Shown here: positions 15,606-23,116 of the stretch, one piece after another
Layout of the letters: each line of letters opens with the position of its first letter
How positions within the stretch are numbered: position 1 is the first letter of the stretch
Source: an uncultured bacterium
GTDB taxonomy: Bacteria; Bacteroidota; Bacteroidia; Bacteroidales; Marinifilaceae
Length of the DNA stretch: 30,432 nt
Reading direction: 5' to 3'
Assembly: GCA_905216195.1 (NCBI GenBank)
Contig: CAJMSX010000046.1
Span: 1 to 30,432 of the forward strand
Position numbers and translations under genes: made by a program
Notes under the pieces: generated by a model
What the model was told of the DNA's origin: nothing
What the model saw: only the letters and a program-made list of their open reading frames with translations
Databases searched by the model: none

Positions 15606-15628
15606 AGCCTCCTAAGCTATAGGAGGCT
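15606..15628. repeat. Perfect 9-bp inverted repeat between rpmF and fabH
   Basis: AGCCTCCTA (15606-15614) and TAGGAGGCT (15620-15628) flank a 5-nt loop. There is no T-tract on either side, so it is not a normal intrinsic terminator. In the yceD-rpmF-fabH transcript it would be a stable hairpin that could set the 3' end of rpmF mRNA or act as a processing site. Confidence 0.75.
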
Positions 15629-15660
15629 GCATATGTGAAACAATCCCGTATAGCGTATGA

Positions 15661-15846
15661 TCAAGCAACTACTGTTTTTTCAATAGCTAATTTTCCTCTG
15701 TAATATCCGCATTCGCCACATACAGTATGATACTGTACAGCAGCACCACAATTGGAACACTTCGCAATTGCCGTTACGGTAAGCGCATCATGAGTTCTTC
15801 TTTTATTCCTTCTCTGTTTGGAGATTTTGTGTTTCGGATGTGCCAT
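15661..15846 (-). CDS. rpmF: 50S ribosomal protein L32
   Basis: The 61-residue basic protein reads MAHPKHKISKQRRNKRRTH at its start. It then shows a complete zinc-ribbon: CSNC at about residues 36-39 and CGEC at about 49-52, so this is the zinc-binding form rather than the cysteine-free paralogue some bacteria use in zinc shortage. It lies 16 bp downstream of the DUF177 gene, the widely conserved pairing, and 115 bp upstream of fabH. It is a structural component of the large subunit near the peptidyl-transferase region. Confidence 0.98.
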   Translation of the reverse strand: MAHPKHKISKQRRNKRRTHDALTVTAIAKCSNCGAAVQYHTVCGECGYYRGKLAIEKTVVA

Positions 15847-15862
15847 TTCTCTCTATTTTTAT

Positions 15863-16375
15863 TTAGTTATTAATTAATTTCTTCAACTCGTCCCAACGGG
15901 GGTCTGTCGGTTTTTCTTTTTCTTCAGTTATATATTCCCCCAGTACTTTTTCCATCTCGGTATCGCACTTGCCTTCTTCGTGTACGACTCTCATCGGGTA
16001 ATGCAGCATATACACTTCATACAGATAAGCGCTCAAGTCCAGAAAATCCTCCTCCGGAGCCAACACGATATAATCATCGTCATTCCCCGAATCCCGCATC
16101 CTCTGTTTTACATACAAATTCATCTCTCCCTCCACCGGAAGATTCAATTTTCCCAGGCATCGGTCACAGGTCGCTTCGACGGTACCCGTAATTTTCATCC
16201 GTACTTCCATCAGGAGAGCACCCTTCACTATTTCCACCTCCGCTTTTATCTGCCCCCGCGTGCCCCGCGTCGCTTCAAAACAGTCAAAAAAAGCGTCGTC
16301 CAGCATATAAGAAAAGGTATGCCGCCCCTCTGCCAACCCCCTGTGCGCTATTTTATATTCGTTCAGTCTATCCAC
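15863..16375 (-). CDS. DUF177/YceD family protein (23S rRNA accumulation factor)
   Basis: The protein belongs to the YceD/DUF177 family, which is needed for normal 23S rRNA levels in E. coli and plants and is almost always encoded just before rpmF, as here. Visible are LAEGRHTFSYMLDDAFF near the N-terminus, a CDRCLGK pair of cysteines, then DDYIVLAPEEDFLDLSAYLYE and the C-terminal PTDPRWDELKKL. The start is uncertain. The frame runs to a TTG at 16397-16399, but that TTG is part of an exact -7 promoter box, so transcription would begin downstream of it. A GTG at 16375, giving 170 residues and lying about 15 nt after the predicted transcript start, fits better. Confidence 0.85.
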   Translation of the reverse strand: MDRLNEYKIAHRGLAEGRHTFSYMLDDAFFDCFEATRGTRGQIKAEVEIVKGALLMEVRMKITGTVEATCDRCLGKLNLPVEGEMNLYVKQRMRDSGNDDDYIVLAPEEDFLDLSAYLYEVYMLHYPMRVVHEEGKCDTEMEKVLGEYITEEKEKPTDPRWDELKKLINN

Positions 16376-16396
16376 AATTATTGAAGTAAAACGGCG

Positions 16397-16404
16397 CAAA
16401 GATA
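16397..16404 (-). promoter_or_regulatory. -7 promoter element for DUF177-rpmF
   Basis: The minus strand reads TATCTTTG here, an exact TAnnTTTG match. Initiation would be near 16390, inside the longest possible DUF177 frame, which argues against the TTG start at 16399 and for GTG at 16375. No clear -33 TTTG is seen at normal spacing. Confidence 0.6.
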
Positions 16405-16533
16405 GTACAAAAACCTCAATTTAAAAATTATAGTTCAAAAAAAATACAGGCTTTCAATTCACTACGCAGCTAATCCGCTTCCGGCGGCCCCACAGCCGGC
16501 CCGGCGAAAATCCGAACATTTTCTCTTAAACGA

Positions 16534-16564
16534 TTTGATTATAAGAATATTTTATCTAATTTTG
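16534..16564 (+). promoter_or_regulatory. Consensus promoter of the rplM-rpsI-rpsB-tsf cluster
   Basis: TTTG at 16534-16537 and TAATTTTG at 16557-16564 are 19 bp apart, an excellent match to the Bacteroidetes -33/-7 promoter. Start of transcription is predicted near 16571, leaving a leader of about 180 nt before rplM. Confidence 0.85.
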
Positions 16565-16579
16565 TCCCTCATTTTGGAG

Positions 16580-16712
16580 TGGACTATGCTTTAAACTGTA
16601 AGGCTGAACCTTAGCCATTTACCTTACAGACATTTCGGATACCTGAGAATTTTACAGTCAGCCCGGCTACCGCGTTATTCTCATTTCGCTGAAATACAAG
16701 GGCATAGCCATA
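16580..16712 (+). ncRNA. Structured rplM leader RNA (candidate ribosomal-protein autoregulatory element)
   Basis: Nested complementary segments make a multi-branch structure. A closing helix pairs CTATGC (16584-16589) with GCATAG (16702-16707). Inside it CTGTAAGG (16596-16603) pairs perfectly with CCTTACAG (16622-16629), TGAGAAT (16644-16650) with ATTCTCA (16677-16683), and ATTTC (16683-16687) with GAAAT (16691-16695). The order is enclosed and non-crossing. It lies wholly between the predicted transcript start and the rplM start codon, with no leader peptide and no T-tract. L13 leaders that control their own operon are known in other bacteria, so autoregulation by L13 (or S9) is the leading idea. 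This is inference from base-pairing and position. Confidence 0.7.
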
Positions 16713-16749
16713 ACAAACAAACAGATGTATAATTTTAAATTAAAAAGAA

Positions 16750-17205
16750 GTGGATCAAATTAGTTACAAAACAATTCATGTCAACAAAGCCACCGCTCAA
16801 AAAGAATGGGTTTTGATTGATGCTGAAAATGAGGTTTTGGGACGTCTTGCTTCAAAAGTTGCGAAACTATTAAGAGGCAAATACAAACCGTCTTTTACTC
16901 CTCATGTCGACTGCGGAGACAATGTGATTATTGTCAATGCGGAAAAAATCGTGTTAACCGGAAACAAGTTAACCGACAAACAGTATACCCGTCATACCGG
17001 TTATCCCGGAGGACAGCGGCATACGACTCCGGCTGCCGTATTGGCTAAGTATCCGGAAAGAGTGATTGAACATGCCGTAAGAGGAATGCTTCCCAAAAAT
17101 CGCCTTGGCAGAGCGGTAATGAAAAACCTTCATGTTTTCGTCGGTGCCGAGCACAACCACGAAGCCCAGCAACCGAAAAAAATCGATTTAAATTCACTTA
17201 ATTAA
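16750..17205 (+). CDS. rplM: 50S ribosomal protein L13
   Basis: The gene starts with GTG, preceded by AAAGAAG, a fair purine-rich site. The first residues MDQISYKTIHVNKATAQKEW are as in other Bacteroidetes L13 proteins, which supports this start. Family motifs follow: WVLIDAENEVLGRLASKVA, LLRGKYKPSFTPHVDCGDNVIIVNA, and HAVRGMLPKNRLGR. The length, 151 residues, is normal. L13 is an early assembly protein of the large subunit. rpsI follows after 6 bp, the universal pairing. It is under the promoter and structured leader described upstream. Confidence 0.98.
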   Translation: MDQISYKTIHVNKATAQKEWVLIDAENEVLGRLASKVAKLLRGKYKPSFTPHVDCGDNVIIVNAEKIVLTGNKLTDKQYTRHTGYPGGQRHTTPAAVLAKYPERVIEHAVRGMLPKNRLGRAVMKNLHVFVGAEHNHEAQQPKKIDLNSLN

Positions 17206-17211
17206 CAAGGT

Positions 17212-17598
17212 ATGGAAGTAATTAACGCAATCGGTAGAAGAAAAGCAGCAGTAGCTCGCGTTTATGTAAACGAAGGAAAAGGAAATATCACCATCAATAA
17301 AAGAAGCCTGGAAGATTATTTCACCTTACCGACCCTTCAGTATATTGTAAAACAACCGCTGGAATTATTAGGAGTTACCGGTCAGTACGACATTCGGGTT
17401 AACCTCGACGGAGGCGGTTTCAAAGGACAAGCAGAAGCTTTACGCTTAGGTATTGCGCGTGCATTGGTAGAAATCAACGCAGAGAATAAGCCTCAGTTAA
17501 GAGCAGCCGGATTCCTGACCCGGGATCCGCGGGAGGTGGAACGTAAAAAACCGGGCCAGCCGAAAGCTCGTAAGAGATTCCAGTTCTCTAAACGTTAA
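17212..17598 (+). CDS. rpsI: 30S ribosomal protein S9
   Basis: At 128 residues this is full-length S9. The start is MEVINAIGRRKAAVARVYV, and the C-terminal tail is the invariant basic RKKPGQPKARKRFQFSKR, which reaches the P-site tRNA in the ribosome. It lies 6 bp after rplM and is surely co-transcribed. A 93-bp gap with a possible RNA element precedes rpsB, the next gene. Confidence 0.99.
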   Translation: MEVINAIGRRKAAVARVYVNEGKGNITINKRSLEDYFTLPTLQYIVKQPLELLGVTGQYDIRVNLDGGGFKGQAEALRLGIARALVEINAENKPQLRAAGFLTRDPREVERKKPGQPKARKRFQFSKR

Positions 17599-17615
17599 TC
17601 GCAGTTTAGTATCTA

Positions 17616-17653
17616 AATTGACGGGACTCCTCAAACGGGACTACCCGGCAATT
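17616..17653 (+). promoter_or_regulatory. Candidate rpsB leader stem with two alternative pairings
   Basis: AATTG plus CGGG (17616-17625) can pair with CCCG plus CAATT (17644-17653) around one mismatch. The sequence CGGGACT occurs twice, at 17622-17628 and 17636-17642, so the second copy can instead pair with the same CCCG as a small hairpin. The two states exclude each other. It sits about 40 bp before rpsB. The role is unproven. Confidence 0.4.
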
Positions 17654-17691
17654 GCTCAAATCAAGAAAGTAAACTTTTTAAAAAACAATTT

Positions 17692-18501
17692 ATGTCTACA
17701 AATTTCGACGAATTATTAAATGCAGGTTGTCACTTCGGACACCTCACCCGTAAATGGAATCCTAAAATGGCTCCTTATATTTTTATGGAGCGTAACGATA
17801 TCCACATCATTGACCTGAATAAAACGGCAATTATGCTCGATAAAGCTGCAGCAGCTTTGAAACAAATTGCCAAATCGGGAAGAAAAATTCTGTTTGTTGC
17901 AACAAAAAAACAGGCTAAGGACATTGTTGCAGAAAAAATCTCCAATATTAACATGCCTTACGTAACGGAAAGATGGCCGGGCGGTATGCTCACCAATTTT
18001 CCGACGATCCGGAAAGCGGTGAAAAAAATGACTACCATCGATAAGATGGAAAAAGACGGTACCTTCGATCACCTGTCCAAAAGGGAAAAACTCCAGATTG
18101 CCCGTCAGCGAGCAAAACTGGAAAAGAACTTAGGAAGTATCGCCGATCTCACGCGCTTGCCGGCAGCGCTTTTCGTAGTGGACGTTATGAAAGAATATAT
18201 CGCCGTCAAAGAAGCCCGCACCTTGGGTATTCCGGTTTTCGCTATGGTGGATACCAACTCGAATCCGGACGGAATTGATTTCGTGATTCCTTGTAATGAC
18301 GATGCCTCCACTTCTATTTCCCTGGTTATGGATAAACTGTCGGAAGCCATCAAAGAAGGATTGAACGAAAGAAAAGCCGAAAGAGAAAAAGAAGGTGATA
18401 AAAAACCGGTTGCCAAAAAAGCCGAAAAGGTGAACGCCGAAGAGGAAGAAGAGAGCGCGGAAACCGAAGAAATAGAAGTGCAAGAAGAAACCGAAGAGTA
18501 A
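17692..18501 (+). CDS. rpsB: 30S ribosomal protein S2
   Basis: The 269-residue protein contains the full S2 core: NAGCHFGHLTRKWNPKMAPYIF, RWPGGMLTNFPTI, PVFAMVDTNSNPDGIDFVIPCNDDA. After about residue 225 comes a low-complexity Lys/Glu-rich tail (ERKAEREKEGDKKP, then EEEEESAETEEIEVQEE) beyond the core length of most S2 proteins. Such acidic tails are common in Bacteroidetes. S2 is a late-assembly 30S protein and binds the region recognised by S1. tsf follows 12 bp later, the conserved rpsB-tsf pair. Confidence 0.99.
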   Translation: MSTNFDELLNAGCHFGHLTRKWNPKMAPYIFMERNDIHIIDLNKTAIMLDKAAAALKQIAKSGRKILFVATKKQAKDIVAEKISNINMPYVTERWPGGMLTNFPTIRKAVKKMTTIDKMEKDGTFDHLSKREKLQIARQRAKLEKNLGSIADLTRLPAALFVVDVMKEYIAVKEARTLGIPVFAMVDTNSNPDGIDFVIPCNDDASTSISLVMDKLSEAIKEGLNERKAEREKEGDKKPVAKKAEKVNAEEEEESAETEEIEVQEETEE

Positions 18502-18513
18502 AACAAGAAGATT

Positions 18514-19332
18514 ATGGAAATAAAAGCAGCAGATGTAATGAAGTTGCGTCACGCAACCAATGCAGGGATGATGGACTGTAAACATGCTCTTCAGGAAGCT
18601 GAAGGGGATTTCGATAAAGCAGTAGATATTATCCGCAAAAGAGGTTTGATCGTAGCCAGTAAACGAGCCGACAGAGAAGCCAAAGAAGGTTGTGTTCTGG
18701 CCCGCGTAGACGGTAAAAAGGCAGTCTTAGTCAGCCTGAATTGCGAAACGGACTTTGTCGCTAAAAACGAAAACTTCATCAATTTCACCAAAAAAATTCT
18801 GGATAAAGCGCTGGAAGCTATGCCGGCCGACCTGAACGCCCTGCTGGCATTGGAAATAGAAGGCCGCAGCATTGCCGAACAGATTTCCGAACAAACCGGA
18901 GTGATCGGTGAAAAAATAGAATTGAGCTATTTCGCCAAATTAGAAGCAGAAGATACCATCGCCTATATTCATCCGGGAAATAAACTGGCTACCATTGTGG
19001 GTTTCAACAAAAAAGCCGAAGAACAGGTGAAAAAAGATGTAGCGATGCAAGCCGCCGCCATGGCTCCCGTATCCATCGACAAAGACGATGTTCCGGCAGA
19101 TATCGTAGCTCATGAGTTGGAAATCGGTAAAGAAAAAGCCCGCGAAGAAGGTAAACCCGAAAACATGCTGGATAAAATTGCTCAGGGACGTCTGAACAAA
19201 TTTTTCCAGGAATCGACTTTACTGAATCAGGCTTTTATAAAAGATGCCAAACTCACCGTTAAAGCTTACATGCAAAGTCATGATAAAGAGTTAACCGTAA
19301 CTTCGTTCGCCAGATATACGCTGAACGACTAA
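18514..19332 (+). CDS. tsf: Translation elongation factor Ts
   Basis: EF-Ts exchanges GDP for GTP on EF-Tu. The N-terminal UBA-like domain reads VMKLRHATNAGMMDCKHALQEAEGDFDKAVDII. The TDFVA motif that contacts EF-Tu is at residues 79-83, and FNKKAEEQVKKDVAMQAAAM belongs to the core. The 272 residues are normal for bacteria in general, and the C-terminal helix FLNQAFIKDAK-like segment is intact. It is the last gene of the ribosomal cluster. A strong terminator follows within 3 bp of the stop. Confidence 0.99.
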   Translation: MEIKAADVMKLRHATNAGMMDCKHALQEAEGDFDKAVDIIRKRGLIVASKRADREAKEGCVLARVDGKKAVLVSLNCETDFVAKNENFINFTKKILDKALEAMPADLNALLALEIEGRSIAEQISEQTGVIGEKIELSYFAKLEAEDTIAYIHPGNKLATIVGFNKKAEEQVKKDVAMQAAAMAPVSIDKDDVPADIVAHELEIGKEKAREEGKPENMLDKIAQGRLNKFFQESTLLNQAFIKDAKLTVKAYMQSHDKELTVTSFARYTLND

Positions 19333-19334
19333 AT

Positions 19335-19361
19335 AAAAAGCGCCCCGCCAGGGGCGTTTTT
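19335..19361. terminator. Bidirectional intrinsic terminator between tsf and the ArnT-like gene
   Basis: CGCCCC (19341-19346) pairs with GGGGCG (19351-19356) around a GCCA loop. It is flanked by an A-run before and a T-run after, giving a T-tract for both transcripts. It ends the ribosomal cluster and the convergent glycosyltransferase gene, whose stop codon is 6 bp away. Confidence 0.92.
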
Positions 19362-19366
19362 CATTT

Positions 19367-21004
19367 TCATTTCTTCTCCAAGACCGTCACATATCGGATA
19401 AAAAGTCCGGAATACCTTTTCGTATCTTTCTGCCGGCGATTATCGTCGTACTTATCGATCAAACGTAAATTCACTTTTTCCAGTATGGCGGGAGGCAAGG
19501 TCTCGGCTGCGGGTTTTTCCGACACCAACACGATCGGCAAATGCGCCAAAGGAAGAGTATCTTGCCGGATATTCCAGGGAAGTATTCTTCTACCGGCCTC
19601 ATATACCAATTCTATCCGAAGCTCTTCATCGGCATTATAATAAAAAGGCAAACCTTCTACGGCTTCAATCGTCCGGACTGCCCGGATACTTTTTCTTTCC
19701 AGGTTATTGAATAAATTAGCAATGCAAGGCATTAAAGCGATTTCCACCGTCAGGAACAAACCGACGACAGCCGCCAGGAATTGCAGCGGCCGCATTTTTA
19801 ACGCAGACCGGAACAACAGATAAATAACACCCGCCAATAATACAACCACCCCGATCAGGCGCCCCGTGCTCATATATCCCTCTGCATAAAAAAGCACATA
19901 TACGCCTACCGGAATCGCCAGAGCCACCGAAGCCACCAAAAACGTATTTACCCGGAAACCTATTTTATCCCAGCCTGCCAATCCCCCTTTCCGGACTCTT
20001 TCGGTCCAGTATAAAAACAAATGAGCCACGACTAAAGCGGCAGGAATCAGAATCGGCAAAAGATAACGGGTTTTCTTTTCGGGTAATACGGAAAGTAAAA
20101 TCAGCACGGAAAAAGTCCACACCACAGTGAAAAGGTATTCCTTCTTGTATTTCAGTCGTTTTTTCCAATAAGGCCAGATGAGAGCCGTAACTAAAAAGAG
20201 AGACCAAATACCGGATTCCAGAAAAAATTTCCAATAATAATACCAGGGCCTTACATTCCGTTCCATCCAAGCTGTCGTTTCCTTGGCTGCCACGAACAAA
20301 GCCATGTCCCGGTGATACAAATACAAATAGGCCGGCCACCACAGGCTGATCAGCAAGCAAATCAGAACCAGTACCCCCAACGGCCCCCATTTTCCCCGGA
20401 AAGAAGGACGGTAAAAAATAAAATAAGAAATCAAAAAAGGCAATAATAAAGCGTAAAACGAAACAGGTCCCTTTCCTAAAAACGACAACCCCATCCAGAT
20501 TCCCGCTCCGATAAATTCTTTCCAGCAAGGTCCCGGCTTCTCGAAAGCTCTGTATAAGAAATAAATGGCCCCCAGCATAAAGCTATGACAATAGATATCC
20601 CAGGAAGCCGTCCTTCCCATCAATATGATATTAAACGAAGTGCAGAGTACCAAAGAAGCGATCAAACCGTACAAGCGGTTGCGGGTGAGTGTTTCCGCCA
20701 GAAAATACAGGAAAAATACCAACAAAGTGGCGACGATGCCCGCTGCAGTCCGCTGCAGGGATACGTTGTCGGGGGAAATCATTTCCACCCCGGCCGCAAT
20801 CCAGGTCGGCAAAGGCGGTTTTTCCAACCTCAATACACCGTTCATGGTAGGAACCAGCCAGTTGTCGTATTGGACCATTTCCCGGGCGGTAATCAGATTC
20901 CGGCTTTCCATGATATCCGGATAGATTACCCGGTTGTGTATAAAGAAAGTAAAAAAACAGACTATTCCTAGTATAACCACATGTATTTTCCGATCCTGAA
21001 TCAT
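19367..21004 (-). CDS. ArnT/PMT-family polyprenyl-phosphate-dependent glycosyltransferase
   Basis: This 545-residue integral membrane protein has about 11-12 hydrophobic helices. It matches the ArnT/dolichyl-phosphate-mannose transferase (GT83/GT39-like) superfamily: an acidic first periplasmic loop DIMESRNLITAREMV, then RLEKPPLPTWIAAG with the conserved Lys-Pro-Pro-Leu. The C-terminal ~120 residues form a periplasmic soluble domain. In E. coli ArnT moves aminoarabinose from undecaprenyl phosphate to lipid A. Other relatives transfer mannose or other sugars to proteins or lipid A, so the acceptor cannot be assigned. Divergent from a paralogue 442 bp away. Confidence 0.85.
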   Translation of the reverse strand: MIQDRKIHVVILGIVCFFTFFIHNRVIYPDIMESRNLITAREMVQYDNWLVPTMNGVLRLEKPPLPTWIAAGVEMISPDNVSLQRTAAGIVATLLVFFLYFLAETLTRNRLYGLIASLVLCTSFNIILMGRTASWDIYCHSFMLGAIYFLYRAFEKPGPCWKEFIGAGIWMGLSFLGKGPVSFYALLLPFLISYFIFYRPSFRGKWGPLGVLVLICLLISLWWPAYLYLYHRDMALFVAAKETTAWMERNVRPWYYYWKFFLESGIWSLFLVTALIWPYWKKRLKYKKEYLFTVVWTFSVLILLSVLPEKKTRYLLPILIPAALVVAHLFLYWTERVRKGGLAGWDKIGFRVNTFLVASVALAIPVGVYVLFYAEGYMSTGRLIGVVVLLAGVIYLLFRSALKMRPLQFLAAVVGLFLTVEIALMPCIANLFNNLERKSIRAVRTIEAVEGLPFYYNADEELRIELVYEAGRRILPWNIRQDTLPLAHLPIVLVSEKPAAETLPPAILEKVNLRLIDKYDDNRRQKDTKRYSGLFIRYVTVLEKK

Positions 21005-21446
21005 AATATATTACTTAATGGGTAGTTTTTGCAAGACAAAAATATAAAAAAACCCAGGTTTTTACGGTAATCGACTCGTTTTTCCCTGCAAGCGGGAATC
21101 CCAGGTCTTTTAGTGAAGTCCCGTTTCCCCCGCCTCAAGGGCTTTTCTGCCGGAAAACCTCTCCTTTTTACAAGCCGTACCGCATCCGCCAAAGAATTTC
21201 TCTTCCTCCTCCGCCCGGTATCGGACACGAGAATACAGCAGGGCTTTTCCCCCATTCATTACAAAAAAACCATTTTTTCTGTAACATTTAACACTTTTAT
21301 TCCGTTAAGCCTTCTTACTAAAGCGTTCTCTCCAGGGATAATTAAACAGGCATCTAACCTGAATTCAGTAAATGATTGTTCATATTCCGGATTTTAATAC
21401 CCGTTTCAGACCAAGCTATCCGAACCATTAAAAGAGACCGACGAGA
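21005..21446. other. 442-bp intergenic region between divergent glycosyltransferase genes
   Basis: The stretch has a candidate minus-strand -7 box TATTTTTG (21037-21044 on the plus strand) for the 19367-21004 gene. No consensus promoter was seen for the plus-strand gene at 21447. Two short open frames, one on each strand (about 84 and 94 codons), have no recognisable family, lack plausible starts with conserved domains, and look like chance frames. No hairpin terminator or repeat was found. Confidence 0.6.
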
Positions 21447-23048
21447 ATGAAAATATCGAAATACATACTCCTGATCCTCTTCTTTTTACCTCTGCTCTAT
21501 TTCAGGGATTTTACGCCTAACAATGAACTCCGCTACCTCAGCATTGCGGATGAAGCCTGTCAGCATCATCGTTATTTCACGTTTACGAATCATTCGGCCG
21601 TTTATGCGGATAAACCTCCTCTGTATTTCTGGCTCATCCTGGCAGCAAAACAAGTGACGGGCCACCACCAAATGTGGCTGCTGAGCCTGTTTTCCCTGCT
21701 ACCGGCTTTGATTATCCTATACCTGATGAACCGATGGGTGAGTCCTTTCGTAAACTCTTCCTACAAACAAGCCGGAACTCTCATGCTTCTCACCAGCGGA
21801 CTTTTCGCCGGGTCGGCCGTGGTGCTGAGAATGGATATGCTCATGTGCCTGTTTATCGTCCTGGCCCTGTATACCTTTTACAGAATTTACCGGGGAGAGA
21901 ACCGGCTCCGGTATCGTCTGCTTTTGCCCGTTTATATTTTTCTGGCTTTGTTTAGCAAAGGCCCGGTGGGTTTAATCGTCCCCCTGGTTTCCATATACGT
22001 CTTTCTGCTGCTGAAAAAAGAAGGCAAAAAATCCGGACGGTATTTCGGTTGGCTCCAATGGGTGATTTTACTCTTGTTGTGCGGACTATGGTTCACGGGA
22101 GTGTATCTGGAAGGCGGTAAAACTTACTTGTACAACCTTCTTTTTCATCAGACGGTAGACCGGGCGGTAAACGCTTTTCATCACCAGCGTCCTTTCTACT
22201 ATTACCTGGAAAGTTACTGGTATGCACTGGCTCCCTGGTCCTTATTCTACATCACGGTGCTTTTTATAGGTATCCGCCGGAAAGGGCTGCGTACCGATCT
22301 GGAAAAATTATTTCTTACCGTTATTCTCACCACCTTCGTACTCCTTTCGGTTTTCAGTAGCAAGCTGGCGATCTATCTTCTGCCTACCTTTCCTTTTTTC
22401 ACTTATCTGTCCTTGCTCTTTTTACCCGGTATACCCTCTAAAAATTTATTATTCACCGTTTTTATTCCGGCTCTTCTCCTCTTGCTTGCTTTTCCGGGTA
22501 TACTTCTTTCCTCCCAGTATATCTCTTTTCAGATACCGTTCTCTCTTAAAGTATCCGCTTTTCTGTTAAGTTTATCTGCAGGTTTAACACTGTTTTTCAC
22601 TTACCGCAAAAATATACTGAAAGCGGTGAATAGCCTGGCAGGGGGCATCCTGATCGCTCTTTTTTTCGGTTCTTTCGCCTTACCCGTTATCAACCCTTAC
22701 ATCGGTTTTAAGCAAATAAGCGACAAGGCTTTACAAATCGCCCGGCAAAACGGTATCGACCGATTTTTGTTTTATAAATTTCGAAGCGGAGAAAATATGG
22801 ATGTATACCTCCATCAAGAAATCCGGAAAGCGAGCCTTTCCGAAATCGATCGTTTAAAAGACTTCCAGGATTTCATCCTGTTTATCCGGAATAAAGATTT
22901 GCTTAAAAATACAGAACTTCGGAAACTCATTGCCGGAAAAGAAATACATATGTCAGGAAATTACGATATCGTTATCTTTAAACAGCAGCCCGACCTCCGT
23001 CTCCCGAACGATCCCCCTACCCCCGGCATTACCCAACTCACACCATAA
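21447..23048 (+). CDS. ArnT/PMT-family membrane glycosyltransferase, second paralogue
   Basis: This 533-residue polytopic protein has the same family layout as the divergent neighbour. A first acidic loop (FTPNNELRYLSIADEAC) is followed by YADKPPLYFWLILAA, with the Lys-Pro-Pro-Leu, then many hydrophobic helices and SKLAIYLLPTFPFF, a family feature. Motif spacing matches GT83-type enzymes, which use polyprenyl-phosphate sugars at the periplasmic face. The C-terminal region from about residue 415 is soluble. The two copies are clearly divergent in sequence, so they probably have different sugars or acceptors rather than being a recent duplication. A strong hairpin ends the transcript. Confidence 0.83.
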   Translation: MKISKYILLILFFLPLLYFRDFTPNNELRYLSIADEACQHHRYFTFTNHSAVYADKPPLYFWLILAAKQVTGHHQMWLLSLFSLLPALIILYLMNRWVSPFVNSSYKQAGTLMLLTSGLFAGSAVVLRMDMLMCLFIVLALYTFYRIYRGENRLRYRLLLPVYIFLALFSKGPVGLIVPLVSIYVFLLLKKEGKKSGRYFGWLQWVILLLLCGLWFTGVYLEGGKTYLYNLLFHQTVDRAVNAFHHQRPFYYYLESYWYALAPWSLFYITVLFIGIRRKGLRTDLEKLFLTVILTTFVLLSVFSSKLAIYLLPTFPFFTYLSLLFLPGIPSKNLLFTVFIPALLLLLAFPGILLSSQYISFQIPFSLKVSAFLLSLSAGLTLFFTYRKNILKAVNSLAGGILIALFFGSFALPVINPYIGFKQISDKALQIARQNGIDRFLFYKFRSGENMDVYLHQEIRKASLSEIDRLKDFQDFILFIRNKDLLKNTELRKLIAGKEIHMSGNYDIVIFKQQPDLRLPNDPPTPGITQLTP

Positions 23049-23079
23049 ACCCCAAAGTTTTCAGTCAAACTTTGGGGTT
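23048..23079. terminator. Intrinsic terminator after the plus-strand glycosyltransferase
   Basis: AACCCCAAAGTTT (23048-23060) pairs perfectly over 13 bp with AAACTTTGGGGTT (23067-23079) around a 6-nt loop. A short T-run follows, so it is mainly a stable hairpin. The stop codon of the glycosyltransferase overlaps the stem. It lies downstream of the convergent PII-like gene too. Confidence 0.85.
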
Positions 23080-23116
23080 ATTTCCGACCACACCGGATTT
23101 CCAGAAGTGGACCGGA

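Larger units (their letters stand above)
16400..16749. other. Intergenic region between divergent DUF177 and rplM
   Basis: The region holds, in order, the minus-strand -7 box for DUF177, a GC-rich patch at 16478-16507 containing CCGGC/GCCGG (16481-16485 and 16495-16499), the rplM promoter, and the structured rplM leader. No ORF here looks coding. Confidence 0.8.

Noticed and set aside
16478..16507. A tRNA or other stable RNA gene in the GC-rich patch
   Set aside because: No cloverleaf, CCA end or T-loop could be built. Only a short hairpin is seen.
21113..21397. A small plus-strand gene in the glycosyltransferase spacer
   Set aside because: The translated frame has no recognisable family and no promoter or ribosome site of note. 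It overlaps another equally featureless frame on the other strand.
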